46,496 bases of DNA. It comes from Fidelibacterota bacterium (lineage in GTDB: Bacteria; Fidelibacterota; Marinisomatia; SCGC-AAA003-L08; JACNLC01). The translations under genes were made by a program, and so were the position numbers. The notes under the pieces were generated by a model. It searched no databases, was not told the DNA's origin, and was given only the letters and a program-made list of their open reading frames with translations. The DNA is taken from NCBI GenBank assembly GCA_014381725.1, contig JACNLC010000031.1, positions 1 through 46,496 of the forward strand. Reading direction: 5' to 3'. Shown in pieces: positions 9,799-19,500 of the stretch. Position 1 is the stretch's first letter, and each line of letters starts with the position of its first letter.

Positions 9799-10872
9799 AT
9801 GCGTCTGGAATTGAATTGTATTTGCGATCAACCTCTAAATTTCATTAGTGATGAAGCAAATTACTATGGAATATGGCAAAATCAAACTGGTTGTTCATTT
9901 GTTTCATCACAAGGTATGATAAAAGTAATACATCCCGGTTTTCGTAATAACTATTCAGGACCCGATTTCAAGCAAGCGGTAATTCAATTTAGTGATGGTC
10001 AGATAAAGCGTGGAGATGTTGAAATTCATGTAAATAATTCAGATTGGGAAAAACATCACCACAGAAATAATCCTGCATTTCAGAAAGTAATTTTGCATGT
10101 AATTGGGAAAGGTGATCCTATGCCAGTTTGGCTTAATAATGAAAAAAATGTTCAAACCATTTCATTAGGAAATCAACTATTTTCCACAAATCAACCGTGC
10201 AGAGATTTTGGTTATCCAGATATCTTTCGATCATTTGTTGAAAGTGAATCATATCAGCGATGGGAATATCTTCAGTCGTTTTTCTGCAAAAATACTTTAG
10301 AGAGCATAAATCGGATATTTGGTTTAGTTTACAATAAAGAGACTTCTTTTGTCCAAGAATATTCTAATAAGTTTATGGCAATGTTTCACAATCGATATTC
10401 AGAAGATGAAATTCTAAAATCCATGGTGCAAATTGTAAATAATTATCAATGGATAATGGGTAGAAGACGACCAATGAATCATCCAAAGTATAAAATATCC
10501 ATATTGACTTTTCTTGCGATTAAATTATTGAAAACACCACAATTTGTAAGGAATTATTATTTATCAAATATGTTAAGCGATATCGAAAAGCTATCATACC
10601 TTGGTTATTTAACTCCGGGTAAGAGCTTCGTCAATGAAATCCTTGGAAATATAATTTATCCTTTAAAACAAATATTATCGTCACAAGATTATTTTTCAGA
10701 GTGGTTTTGTTTGCCTGCACAACCGTACGGAATTGTTAATCGTAAACTAAAGTTGTGGGGAATTAAAATTCCGATAAATTTTGGTCTTCAACAAGGGATT
10801 TTACAAATTGATAAGGATTACTGCCAAGGATGTGGTTGTGATTATTGTCCAATATTGCACTGTTCTTCTTGA
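9799..10872 (+). CDS. DUF2851 family protein
   Basis: A 357-residue protein of the DUF2851 family, common in Bacteroidota and relatives and of unknown function. It is recognised from the conserved block HPGFRNNYSGPDF, then RGDVEIHVNNSDWEKHHH, NPAFQKVILHVI and, near the end, a cysteine cluster CQGCGCDYCPILHC that could bind metal. The ATG at 9799 is preceded by AAGGGA. It has no signal peptide and no membrane helix, so it is probably cytoplasmic. The family link is firm, the function open. Confidence 0.82.
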   Translation: MRLELNCICDQPLNFISDEANYYGIWQNQTGCSFVSSQGMIKVIHPGFRNNYSGPDFKQAVIQFSDGQIKRGDVEIHVNNSDWEKHHHRNNPAFQKVILHVIGKGDPMPVWLNNEKNVQTISLGNQLFSTNQPCRDFGYPDIFRSFVESESYQRWEYLQSFFCKNTLESINRIFGLVYNKETSFVQEYSNKFMAMFHNRYSEDEILKSMVQIVNNYQWIMGRRRPMNHPKYKISILTFLAIKLLKTPQFVRNYYLSNMLSDIEKLSYLGYLTPGKSFVNEILGNIIYPLKQILSSQDYFSEWFCLPAQPYGIVNRKLKLWGIKIPINFGLQQGILQIDKDYCQGCGCDYCPILHCSS

Positions 10873-10932
10873 TTTTGCGAATAGAGTATTTTTTGAATGG
10901 TTGGTGTATATAAAAACCAGTATATTTCGCAC

Positions 10933-12594
10933 ATGAAATTTTACTATAAAATACCAATTATTCTAATAATGGCGAGTTCATCTGTATTGTTAGGTCAAGA
11001 AAATACAGTTTCTGCGCAGATAGTTCAAAAAGTAACAGATGCTCCAGAGCATAGCACCCAACTAGAAATTATTTCTGAGGATATTGATACTTCTAAAATT
11101 GATATGGAATCAAATCTTTTTGATATACGACTTTCAGAAGCTAAATCGTTATATGCTGAAGCAATAATTGCCGATATCACAGGAGATACACTTGAAGCTT
11201 CATATCAGTTTGAGTTATTATTTGAAGCTTTGTCCGAACTGGAAAACATTAGTCACGAAGATGAATTTCAATATTTGGAATTCAATCGAATGCTTACAGC
11301 ATCTATCAATTATTATGAGGAAAATACAGTAACTGTAGATAAAGTTGAAACTGGTTTGTCTGTCGCATTACTTAGAGATAAACTCAACGAATATATTTAT
11401 GCTCAAACACTTGAAGAATTAGAATATGTTGAGGAGAGTATTGAGGTGATTCCTGGGCATATTCCAATAACTTACAATCAAAAAGTAGCAAGAATTATAA
11501 AATTTTATCAAAACAAAGGACGGAATAGTGTTCAAAATTGGTTGAACAGAATGGATCGATTTAAAGCAATTATGTTACCAATATTGGAGGAAGAAGGAGT
11601 TCCTCCTGAATTATTTTATCTTGCGATGATAGAGAGTGGTCTAAATCCTATGGCTTATTCCTATGCTAAAGCTTCAGGACCTTGGCAGTTTATTACTTCT
11701 ACTGGTAAAAATTATGGGTTAAAAAAAACTTGGTGGGTTGACGAGAGAAGAGACTTTGAAAAATCAACACGATCTGCTGCAAGGTATTTAAGCGATTTAT
11801 ATAAAATGTTTGACGATTGGTATTTAGCTTTTGCAGCTTATAATTGTGGTGAGGGTAGAGTTAGAAAAACTATAAAAAGGCAAGGAACTAAAGATTATTG
11901 GAAACTTACCCGACTTCCTGGCCAAACAAGGAATTATGTTCCAAATATTATGGCAGCGATTTTTATTGCAACCGATCCTAAAAAATATGGTTTTCTTGTT
12001 CAGTCAGAAAGTCATCTTGAATGGAAAACTGTAAAGATTGATAAATCGGTAAGTTTTGAAGTGCTTTCAAATTGTTCTGGAGTAGATGCTTCTACTTTGC
12101 AAGAGTATAACCCCGAATTAAGGCAAAGTGCAATTCCTCCTCTTAAAGAAGGTGAAGTTTACAGTTTCAGAATGCCATCTTCGATTAAATTGAATTTTGA
12201 TTCATTATTTGCATTGGTTAAAGTTGAAAGAGGTGATGAAATTGTATTAGCAGATCATAAAGTTAGAAGAGGTGAAAATCTATGGGTTCTTGCTAGAAAA
12301 TATGGAGTAAGAATTAAAGACATTGTTTCAATTAACAATCTTCAAAATGCAAGATATATTCGCCCCGGCCAGGTATTACAAATCCCAACAAATGGATATG
12401 CACAACATAGGAAATCCACATTTGCAGAAACTTCTAAATCCAGAAAAATCTATTATACAGTTAGATATGGTGATACACTGAGTCATATTGCAAAAAAACA
12501 TTATACTTCTGTTAGAAAAATTAAAAAGTGGAATGGTCTTAGGGGTGACTTTATTAGAACTGGTCAAAAATTAATCATTTGGAAAAAAGTATGA
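10933..12594 (+). CDS. Membrane-bound lytic murein transglycosylase, MltD-like, with two LysM domains
   Basis: A secreted peptidoglycan lytic transglycosylase. A signal peptide (MKFYYKIPIILIMASSSVLL, then GQ) is followed by an acidic helical region. The SLT domain holds the catalytic Glu in LAMIESGLNPMAYSYAKASG (about residue 234), then GPWQF, and ends with AAYNCGEGRVR and RNYVPNIMA. Two C-terminal LysM modules follow (HKVRRGENLWVLARKYGV and YTVRYGDTLSHIAKKHYT) that bind glycan. ATG 10933 is chosen because it starts the signal peptide directly; an upstream ATG at 10897 adds 12 residues and has no better SD. The sppA-like gene starts at its stop codon. Confidence 0.88.
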   Translation: MKFYYKIPIILIMASSSVLLGQENTVSAQIVQKVTDAPEHSTQLEIISEDIDTSKIDMESNLFDIRLSEAKSLYAEAIIADITGDTLEASYQFELLFEALSELENISHEDEFQYLEFNRMLTASINYYEENTVTVDKVETGLSVALLRDKLNEYIYAQTLEELEYVEESIEVIPGHIPITYNQKVARIIKFYQNKGRNSVQNWLNRMDRFKAIMLPILEEEGVPPELFYLAMIESGLNPMAYSYAKASGPWQFITSTGKNYGLKKTWWVDERRDFEKSTRSAARYLSDLYKMFDDWYLAFAAYNCGEGRVRKTIKRQGTKDYWKLTRLPGQTRNYVPNIMAAIFIATDPKKYGFLVQSESHLEWKTVKIDKSVSFEVLSNCSGVDASTLQEYNPELRQSAIPPLKEGEVYSFRMPSSIKLNFDSLFALVKVERGDEIVLADHKVRRGENLWVLARKYGVRIKDIVSINNLQNARYIRPGQVLQIPTNGYAQHRKSTFAETSKSRKIYYTVRYGDTLSHIAKKHYTSVRKIKKWNGLRGDFIRTGQKLIIWKKV

Positions 12595-13457
12595 TAACAA
12601 AACCTCGTTTTCCAAAATGGATATTGTGGGTTGCTGGAATCATAATTGTAGCTATGATTCTATCGTATGTTACAGATAAAGAAAGATTTTATAGCGGACC
12701 AAAAATTGGAGTTATTGAAATCAGTTCTACAATAACTTCGTCGAAAGAAATTGTAGAAGATATAAATTATTTTGTAGATAGAAACGATATTGATGCAATC
12801 ATCATTAGGTTGGATACTCCTGGAGGTGGAGTTGCAGCAAGTCAGGAAATATACGAAAAAGTCAAATTTGTTTCCGACAGAAAATTAAAACCAATAATTG
12901 CTTCGATGGGTGGAGTTGCAGCGTCTGGTGGATATTATATCGCGTTAGGATGTGATACGATTATTGCAAATCCAGGGACTGCAACCGGCTCGATTGGAGT
13001 GATAATTAGTTATCCTGTAATTAGCGAATTACTTGAAAACTTTGGAGTAGGATATGAAACAATTAAAAGTGCAGATTTAAAAGATTCTGGATCTCCATTT
13101 CGTAAACCAACCGATGAAGACAGAATATATTTTCAGTCTATGATTGACGATTTGAATTCACAATTTGTTAAAGCGGTTACGGAACAGAGAAATTTATCTA
13201 TTGAACAAGTAAATGAAGTTGCAACAGGACAAGTGTTTTCTGGAAAACAAGCTTTACAGCTTTCGCTTATTGATATCTTAGGTACATTTGAAGATGCTAT
13301 TTATTTAATTGGGAAATTAGTAGGTTTTACAGAACGCCCATTACTAATTTATCCACCTAAAGAAAGAATAGGTTTGTTTGATTTATTATCGGGATATATA
13401 GATATAAGTTCCAAGATTAATTGGGCGTACCCTAAACCTGAATATAGGTTGTATTAA
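12591..13457 (+). CDS. sppA: Signal peptide peptidase SppA (S49 family, 36 kDa type)
   Basis: A membrane-anchored serine protease degrading cleaved signal peptides. One N-terminal membrane helix (ILWVAGIIIVAMILSYV) is followed by a ClpP-like S49 domain. RLDTPGGGVAASQEIY is the conserved entry strand, SMGGVAASGGYYIALG holds the nucleophile Ser112, and SADLKDSGSPFRKPT holds the general-base Lys164. The 288-residue length fits the short, single-domain SppA. ATG 12591 overlaps the preceding stop (ATGA) and has GGA 8 bases upstream; an in-frame TTG at 12579 is less likely. Confidence 0.92.
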   Translation: MITKPRFPKWILWVAGIIIVAMILSYVTDKERFYSGPKIGVIEISSTITSSKEIVEDINYFVDRNDIDAIIIRLDTPGGGVAASQEIYEKVKFVSDRKLKPIIASMGGVAASGGYYIALGCDTIIANPGTATGSIGVIISYPVISELLENFGVGYETIKSADLKDSGSPFRKPTDEDRIYFQSMIDDLNSQFVKAVTEQRNLSIEQVNEVATGQVFSGKQALQLSLIDILGTFEDAIYLIGKLVGFTERPLLIYPPKERIGLFDLLSGYIDISSKINWAYPKPEYRLY

Positions 13458-13470
13458 AGGAGAAATTACT

Positions 13471-13764
13471 ATGACAAAAGCAGATATTATCGAAGAAGTT
13501 GCAAATAAAACTGGATTTACAAAAGTAGAGACAGAAGCTGTATTTACAGCAATTATTGATTCGATATCAAAAGCATTGAAAAATAGTTCTCGAGTCGATA
13601 TAAGAGGTTTTGGTAATTTCTCCGTTAAGCAAAGAGTTGCAAGGGAAGCAAGAAATCCCAAAACTCAGAAAATTATTAAATTACAAGAGAGATATGTCCC
13701 TATTTTTAAAGTATCTAAATTATTGAGAGAAGAAGTTAGTAAAGCAATTTTAAGAGGATTTTAG
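13471..13764 (+). CDS. HU/IHF family DNA-binding protein
   Basis: A 97-residue nucleoid protein. It shows the HU fold order: MTKADIIEEVANKTGFTK helices, VDIRGFGNFSVKQR strands, the DNA-clamping arm AREARNPKTQKIIKL with the intercalating Pro, and VPIFKVSKLLREEV at the end. A strong SD (AAAGGAG) precedes the ATG. It is 13 bases after sppA and 13 bases before the tiny ribosomal-peptide gene, so these genes are probably cotranscribed up to the terminator at 13926. HU and IHF subunits cannot be told apart with certainty here. Confidence 0.92.
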   Translation: MTKADIIEEVANKTGFTKVETEAVFTAIIDSISKALKNSSRVDIRGFGNFSVKQRVAREARNPKTQKIIKLQERYVPIFKVSKLLREEVSKAILRGF

Positions 13765-13777
13765 AAAAGGAGGTTCG

Positions 13778-13867
13778 ATGCCCTGCGGTAAAAAGCGTAA
13801 AAAGAAAAAGATGAACACGCATAAGCGTAAAAAGCGTCTTCGTGCAGACAGACATAAGAAAAAGTAA
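13778..13867 (+). CDS. 29-residue basic AURKAIP1/COX24-domain peptide (probable ribosomal protein)
   Basis: A 29-codon gene with a full SD, AAGGAGG at 13767-13773, four bases before ATG 13778, ending at TAA 13865-13867. The product is extremely Lys/Arg-rich: it starts MPCGKKRKKKKMNTHKRKKR, and the conserved core is KMNTHKRKKRLRADRHKKK. This is the AURKAIP1/COX24 (DUF1713) signature, known from the mitochondrial small-subunit protein mS38 and from short peptides in Bacteroidota-related bacteria, where a ribosome-bound form has been described. It follows HU closely and is followed by a strong terminator. It is too short for most gene finders, but the SD and motif leave little doubt. Confidence 0.85.
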   Translation: MPCGKKRKKKKMNTHKRKKRLRADRHKKK

Positions 13868-13925
13868 AACTTAGGAAAGTTTACTTTAATTCTTAAGCTC
13901 GAAGAGTGTTGAAAAAAAGTGTGCT

Positions 13926-13960
13926 AAGGACCGTCAATCATTGATTGACAGTCCTTTCTA
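13926..13960 (+). terminator. Rho-independent terminator after the HU/COX24-like genes
   Basis: A long hairpin. AAGGAC (13926-13931) pairs with GTCCTT (13951-13956), and GTCAATC (13933-13939) pairs with GATTGAC (13943-13949). There is a three-base loop and a single C-A mismatch. It is followed by a short, interrupted T-rich run. It separates the sppA-HU-COX24 unit from xseA. Confidence 0.75.
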
Positions 13961-13984
13961 CTTAACTTTAACAGAAAGAGTTGA

Positions 13985-15208
13985 TTGATTTTGAATTTAC
14001 AAGAATCAACTATATTAACGGTTACACAACTTAACAATCAAGCAAAGTACTTTCTTGAAGAGAAATTTGCTCATGTTTGGATTGAGGGTGAATTATCATC
14101 TCCTAAGAAATATCCATCCGGCCACATTTATTTTACTTTGAAAGATGACAATAGCGAATTGTCATGCGTAATGTTTGCACAACAATCGAAAAAATTGTCT
14201 TTTGATTTGCTCACCGGGACAAAAGTAATAGCAAATGGTGATATTTCATTATATTTAGCAAGGGGACAATATCAATTCATTGTTAAAAATATGTATCCTT
14301 CAGGTCAGGGTGAGTTATGGTTGGCCTATGAAAAATTAAAACAAAAACTCTTCGATGAAGGTCTTTTTGATGAAGTGCATAAAAAACCGATTCCAAAATA
14401 TCCCAAAGAAATTGGAATTGTAACTTCAAGTAGCGGTGCTGTGCTTAGAGATATTATCAATGTGGTCAACCGTCGTTCTCCACAAGTCAGAATTTTGCTA
14501 CGATCTGCACAAGTACAGGGCGAGAATTCTGCTCAAGATATATCAAATGGAATTAATGAGTTAAACGAACACGGAAGAGTTGATGCAATTATCGTTGGGC
14601 GAGGTGGTGGTTCTTGGGAAGATTTGTGGAGTTTCAATGAAGAAATTGTAGCTAGAGCAATTTATGAATCAGAAATCCCAGTTATTTCTGCGGTAGGACA
14701 CGAGACAGATTTCACCATTACTGATCTAGTCGCAGATTTAAGGGCACCCACTCCATCAGTTGCTGCAGAACTGGCAGTCCCAATTAAAAATGAACTTATA
14801 CAAACAATTGATTATTTCTCGTCTAGATTATTTGATTCTGTAAAGAAAAGTATAGAAAATCGTAACGATTTAGTTAATCAATATTTATCTAGATATGGAT
14901 TGCATAAACCAAACATATTGTTAAATCGACTATCAGAAAACATAAATATTAAAGATCATCAAATAAGACAACTAATTTCCACAAAATTAAATCAATCTTA
15001 TGAAAAAGTAAATTCTTTTGAAAAGAATTTGGAAAATCTAAATCCAATGAAAATATTGGAAAGAGGGTATTCAGTAGTATTCGATGAAAATTGTAGTTTG
15101 GTAAATTCTACAAAATCTGTAAGTTTAGGTGATACAATTAATGTTAAATTTGCAAGAGGATTAATTTCTGCAAATGTTCAAAATATAGAGGATAGCGAAA
15201 ATGAATAA
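13985..15208 (+). CDS. xseA: Exodeoxyribonuclease VII large subunit
   Basis: The catalytic subunit of exonuclease VII, which degrades single-stranded DNA in both directions. It is 407 residues. The N-terminal OB-fold is FAHVWIEGELSSPKKYPSGHIYFTLKDD. The nuclease core carries GIVTSSSGAVLRDIINVVNRR, VGRGGGSWEDLWSFNEE and VGHETDFTITDLVADLRAPTPSVAAELAVP, then a helical stalk and the final ILERGYSVV. The start is TTG 13985 with AGAAAGAG just upstream; a second TTG at 13991 is possible. It overlaps xseB by 8 bases. Confidence 0.95.
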   Translation: MILNLQESTILTVTQLNNQAKYFLEEKFAHVWIEGELSSPKKYPSGHIYFTLKDDNSELSCVMFAQQSKKLSFDLLTGTKVIANGDISLYLARGQYQFIVKNMYPSGQGELWLAYEKLKQKLFDEGLFDEVHKKPIPKYPKEIGIVTSSSGAVLRDIINVVNRRSPQVRILLRSAQVQGENSAQDISNGINELNEHGRVDAIIVGRGGGSWEDLWSFNEEIVARAIYESEIPVISAVGHETDFTITDLVADLRAPTPSVAAELAVPIKNELIQTIDYFSSRLFDSVKKSIENRNDLVNQYLSRYGLHKPNILLNRLSENINIKDHQIRQLISTKLNQSYEKVNSFEKNLENLNPMKILERGYSVVFDENCSLVNSTKSVSLGDTINVKFARGLISANVQNIEDSENE

Positions 15209-15416
15209 AAATGATTTTGAAACTGCAATTAACAGACTCAACGAAGTCGTTGAGAATTTAGAATCAGACACTGTTTCTTTAGAAAATAGTATGGCTTTAT
15301 TTGAAGAGGGAATGCAACTTATTCAAGAATGTAAAGATTTGTTGCAAGAATCCGAAGAACGAGTAAAAACTTTGTTGAAAGAAAACGATGAATTCAAGGA
15401 AGTCCCGGGAGTTTGA
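15201..15416 (+). CDS. xseB: Exodeoxyribonuclease VII small subunit
   Basis: A 71-residue helical hairpin protein with the XseB pattern: FETAINRLNEVVENLES, then VSLENSMALFEEGMQLIQEC. It coats the XseA stalk and is needed for exonuclease VII activity. It overlaps the end of xseA by 8 bases, as in many genomes, which supports coupled translation. Confidence 0.93.
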   Translation: MNKNDFETAINRLNEVVENLESDTVSLENSMALFEEGMQLIQECKDLLQESEERVKTLLKENDEFKEVPGV

Positions 15417-15508
15417 ACGAGCTATGGAAAGAGCAAGCAGTAGGCAGTAAACAATTGAATAACTACTGAATTACCATAGAATCACCATTGTTTTAAGAGA
15501 GGTTTATT

Positions 15509-16375
15509 ATGAAGTTTGGTTGCACAGGAAATTATCAAAAACCCGAATTTTTCAAAATTGCTACAGAAATTTACTATCATTTAAAGAATACTGAACACGA
15601 TTACTATTTATCATCATCAGCTTTGACAAATGGAGAACATCCTGAACTTAAAGAGGTCGAAGTTAAACATATTCAAGATATTGCTGAAGAATGTGATGTA
15701 ATATTATCAATCGGTGGAGATGGAACTATTCTTGCAACTCTCAGGCAAATTGGAAAAAGCACTACCCCAATTCTTGGAATTCATATTGGTGGACTCGGAT
15801 TTTTAGCAGCTTGTTCACAGAAGGATTACATCGACAGCATTAACGAAATCATAAATGGTAACTACTTTGTTGAAAAGCGAATGCTTATAGAAGCTACAAT
15901 TGATACTAATAAAAGCAGAAAGTTCTTTGCCTTAAACGATATAGTAATTGATCACGGCACATCAGCTAGAATTCTTAAAACTCATGTTTATGTTTCTGAT
16001 AAATATCTTAACACTTTTGAAAGTGATGGAATGATATTTGCAACACCAACCGGCTCAACGGCTTATTCACTATCGGCAGGTGGACCAATAATCACACCTT
16101 CATTAGATGTAATATTAGTTACACCAATTTGCCCTCATAGTTTATCTGCGAGATCAATAGCTTTATCTTCAGAAGAAGTGATATCCGTTAGTTTTGCAGA
16201 AGAACCTGCAGGTATGGCCGTAACAATTGATGGCCAAGTCCGTTTACCAGTTGATTACTCAACAAAAATCTCAATACGAAAAGCTGATTATTCAGCAAAT
16301 ATGATTCAATTTGTTCATAACGATTACTTCCAAACACTTCGAACAAAAATGGGTTGGGCTGGGAATGTAAGGTGA
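15509..16375 (+). CDS. nadK: NAD kinase
   Basis: A 288-residue ATP-NAD kinase making NADP. The GGDGT signature is at residues 69-73 (LSIGGDGTILATLRQIG), and the second conserved block is DGMIFATPTGSTAYSLSAGGPI, followed by VTPICPHSLSARSI. A clear SD (AAGAGAGG) precedes ATG 15509. It follows xseB after a 92-base spacer that contains short degenerate repeats. The length and motifs are standard. Confidence 0.95.
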   Translation: MKFGCTGNYQKPEFFKIATEIYYHLKNTEHDYYLSSSALTNGEHPELKEVEVKHIQDIAEECDVILSIGGDGTILATLRQIGKSTTPILGIHIGGLGFLAACSQKDYIDSINEIINGNYFVEKRMLIEATIDTNKSRKFFALNDIVIDHGTSARILKTHVYVSDKYLNTFESDGMIFATPTGSTAYSLSAGGPIITPSLDVILVTPICPHSLSARSIALSSEEVISVSFAEEPAGMAVTIDGQVRLPVDYSTKISIRKADYSANMIQFVHNDYFQTLRTKMGWAGNVR

Positions 16376-16516
16376 TGTGTTGAGAATTGGGGAATGTGAG
16401 AAAAGGAGAAAGTAAACTGACTTTAAAAGATTTTACCAAATGAAAAAACACTAACAGATAATAGCTGACTATGATGATATTTAGAATAATTTTCGGGTAA
16501 ACATAATTGAAACAAT

Positions 16517-19500
16517 ATGTTAAATAAAACCTCAATAAAATTTTGTGGACGCCAAATTGAAATAGGTCAACTTCATGACCATTTCAAAGAAATATATAAA
16601 CAAAAGAAATCCGAAACTGTTATTGTTTGTGGTGAACCAGGCGTAGGTAAAACTGCATTACTAAATCAGTTTTTTGGATTAAACAAAAATATTGACTATT
16701 GGCATTTAATCCCTTCGACAAATGGAGGTATAATTAAATCAATAGTAGAATTTATTTTTAATAAATATGATGTAAATACAATATTACAATATCTTTCACC
16801 ATTGATGATTGTATGCCTAAATGGTTATTATCCAAAGTTAAGAAAAATAGCCGAACAAAAATTTATAGAATTACCTGAGAGAAAACCACTTGAAAGTAAA
16901 ATAGTACTTTTTGAAACTATTAAAGTTCTATTAGAAACCTCTATACGAAAAGAAAAACCTGCTATTCTTTGGTTTGATGATTTTCATTTAGCAAGCATTT
17001 TAGATGTTGAATGTTTAATCTATCTAATGAAAGAAGTAAATGAGAGGGGAATGAATTTACATTTCATATTTTGCAACCAAAATCAAAAATTAGAACAACA
17101 ACATAAGTCATTTCTTACTCAAACAAAACCCAGTTTAAGAATTGAATTGGAACCATTTACATTTGGGGAATTCATTAGTTTCTTAAATTGTGAATTTAGT
17201 TATACATTTAGTACACTTAATCAAGAGTTTACTAAAAAATTATACGCTAATTCTAGAGGTAATCCACTATTTATATTTCAAATTATTGAACAATTTAAAT
17301 TCAATAATATACTAGAGTATAAAAAAGATAAGAATTGGTATTTAAATGATTTTGAGAATTTTAACTGGCCTTCACAATTAACAGATTCAATCCAAAACAG
17401 ACTTGATACATTAAGTAAGAAATCAAAAGCATGGGATTTGCTTTGCTACATTTCTTTGAGTGAAAATAATTTGTGTTTTGAAGATTTCACAAAACTTTTG
17501 ATGATAACTAAAGCAGAATTCAAACAAATCTTAACAGATTTATCTGAAAGTAAATTAATTACTCTGGATTTGAAATTTACACATCCATTGTTATCGATGC
17601 TTGTATTGGAAAATATCTCCAAAAGAGAAAAAGAAAAAGTTAATCGGTTAATTATAGAATATCTCAAAAACAAAAAAAGAACAACACCTGTTATTTTAGC
17701 AGAATATTATCGAAAAATAAATCTGTCAAATCAAAAAGAGAAATTAGAAGCAAAAGAAGTATTTCTAAAAGCTTGGTTTAAAATGAAAGATAATATTGGA
17801 TTTATTTCCAATTTGATAGAGTATCTTAAACAAATTATTTATTTGGAAGTTGACGAATCAATAAAAGTTGATTTTAAAATTCGTTTAGCTAATCTTCAAT
17901 TAATAAATCAGATTAAAAAAAAGGAAGCGATATCGCTTCTTGAAAAGTGTGTTAATGAAGGAAATGATGAGCAAAAACTAACTGCTACAATACTACTTTT
18001 TGATAGGTTATTTGGTATAAAAGAAAATAACTATTTTGAAAAGTTCATCAATAATGGTTTAAAGATTGTAAAGAGGATAAACAATCCACAGTTGTTTGGT
18101 CGTTTTATGCTAAACTACGCATATTACTTAAAAGTAATAGGCAATTTCAACAAACGGAAAGAATTGATGGATAATTTGATGGCTATTGCATCTAAATCCA
18201 AAGACTTATATTGGGTACAAGTTGTAATCTATGATCAAATGAGTGAAGATTCTTCAAAAGAAGGAGATTGGCAGAAAACAAAACAATATGCAGAAAATGC
18301 ACTTAATATTTGTATAAAACATCCTTTTAAGTACCTCTATCATAGTTTAAAAGGAAGTGCTTATGAACAATTGAGCTATTATGAGTTAGTACATTCTAAT
18401 TATCCAAAAGCGATGGAGTTAGCCGAAGAAGCGTTAGAATGTTACCAGAAAAAAGGAGCACTCAGAGAAATAGCTCACGGAAAAGAATTGATTGGGCAAA
18501 TACTCACTTTTTCAGGTAGGAATAGTGAAGCTATTCCAAAATTGGAGGAAAGTGTTCGTATTTTGAACAGAATTGGTGAACATTTAGAACTAGCTAAACC
18601 ACTTATCAATTTAATTGATGCATATAATAAAAGTGGAAAGTTCAATAAAGCCTTATCAATTTGTAAGGAGTATAATAGCATATTGATAAAGTATAAGGAC
18701 CCATATTTTTACTCAGTATTTCTTCTAATATTTGGTCAAACTCTTACATTTTGTGGGTTTTATTCCAGAGCAATTCAAAAAATAAATAATGGTATCGAGA
18801 TTGCTGAAAAATATGAAATTGATTTAAACTCTGGACAAGGGTATTATCATTTAGGGAATTGCTATTTTCATAGAACTAAGCCAGATTATGAAAAAGCTTA
18901 TAATTCATTTAACAGAGCATACGAAATACTATTTCATAACTCCGATTTTGCAGAGATGGGAGCTGATAATGATGTTATGCTTATACAATCTGCATTTTAT
19001 TTGAAAAATTGGGATCAAGTAAAACTATGGCAAACAGTTCTTAAAAAGAGAGTAAAGGAATCAAAGCTAAATTCTTTACGATATAAGCTAATGAACTTGT
19101 GTTTCATTCAAAAACCCAATATCACAAAGCTTAATTCCAAAAAAGAGATTATGAACAGTAAAAATGATAGTGATATTGGATGGATATTTTATTATAAGAC
19201 TCTATTAAGTGATGATGATTCTGAAGAATTCCTAAATAATTTGCTTTCTTCAATACTGTTTTTCAATCGGAAAGGTTCAAGTGAACCGATTTGGCAATTA
19301 GTGCAAAAAACTAGAAAGAACATCCTTCCAATTCAATATTCTCCGAATATCAATGTAAAGATTGAACTATGTTTAAACCTGCTTAATGAAATCAATATTA
19401 ACACCCTTGTTGCAAGTGAGACAGTTAATCCTTCTAATCTCCTGTTGCAAATTGCTCAGAGGATGTATTCCAATGAAATTAGTATAAGTAATATTTTTGG

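Noticed and set aside
15422-15479. CTATGG...CCATAG long-range dyad between xseB and nadK
   Set aside because: Six base pairs around a loop of about 46 bases are expected by chance.
16188-16535. 115-codon minus-strand frame over the nadK end and spacer
   Set aside because: It overlaps the conserved end of NAD kinase and has no SD or recognisable domain.
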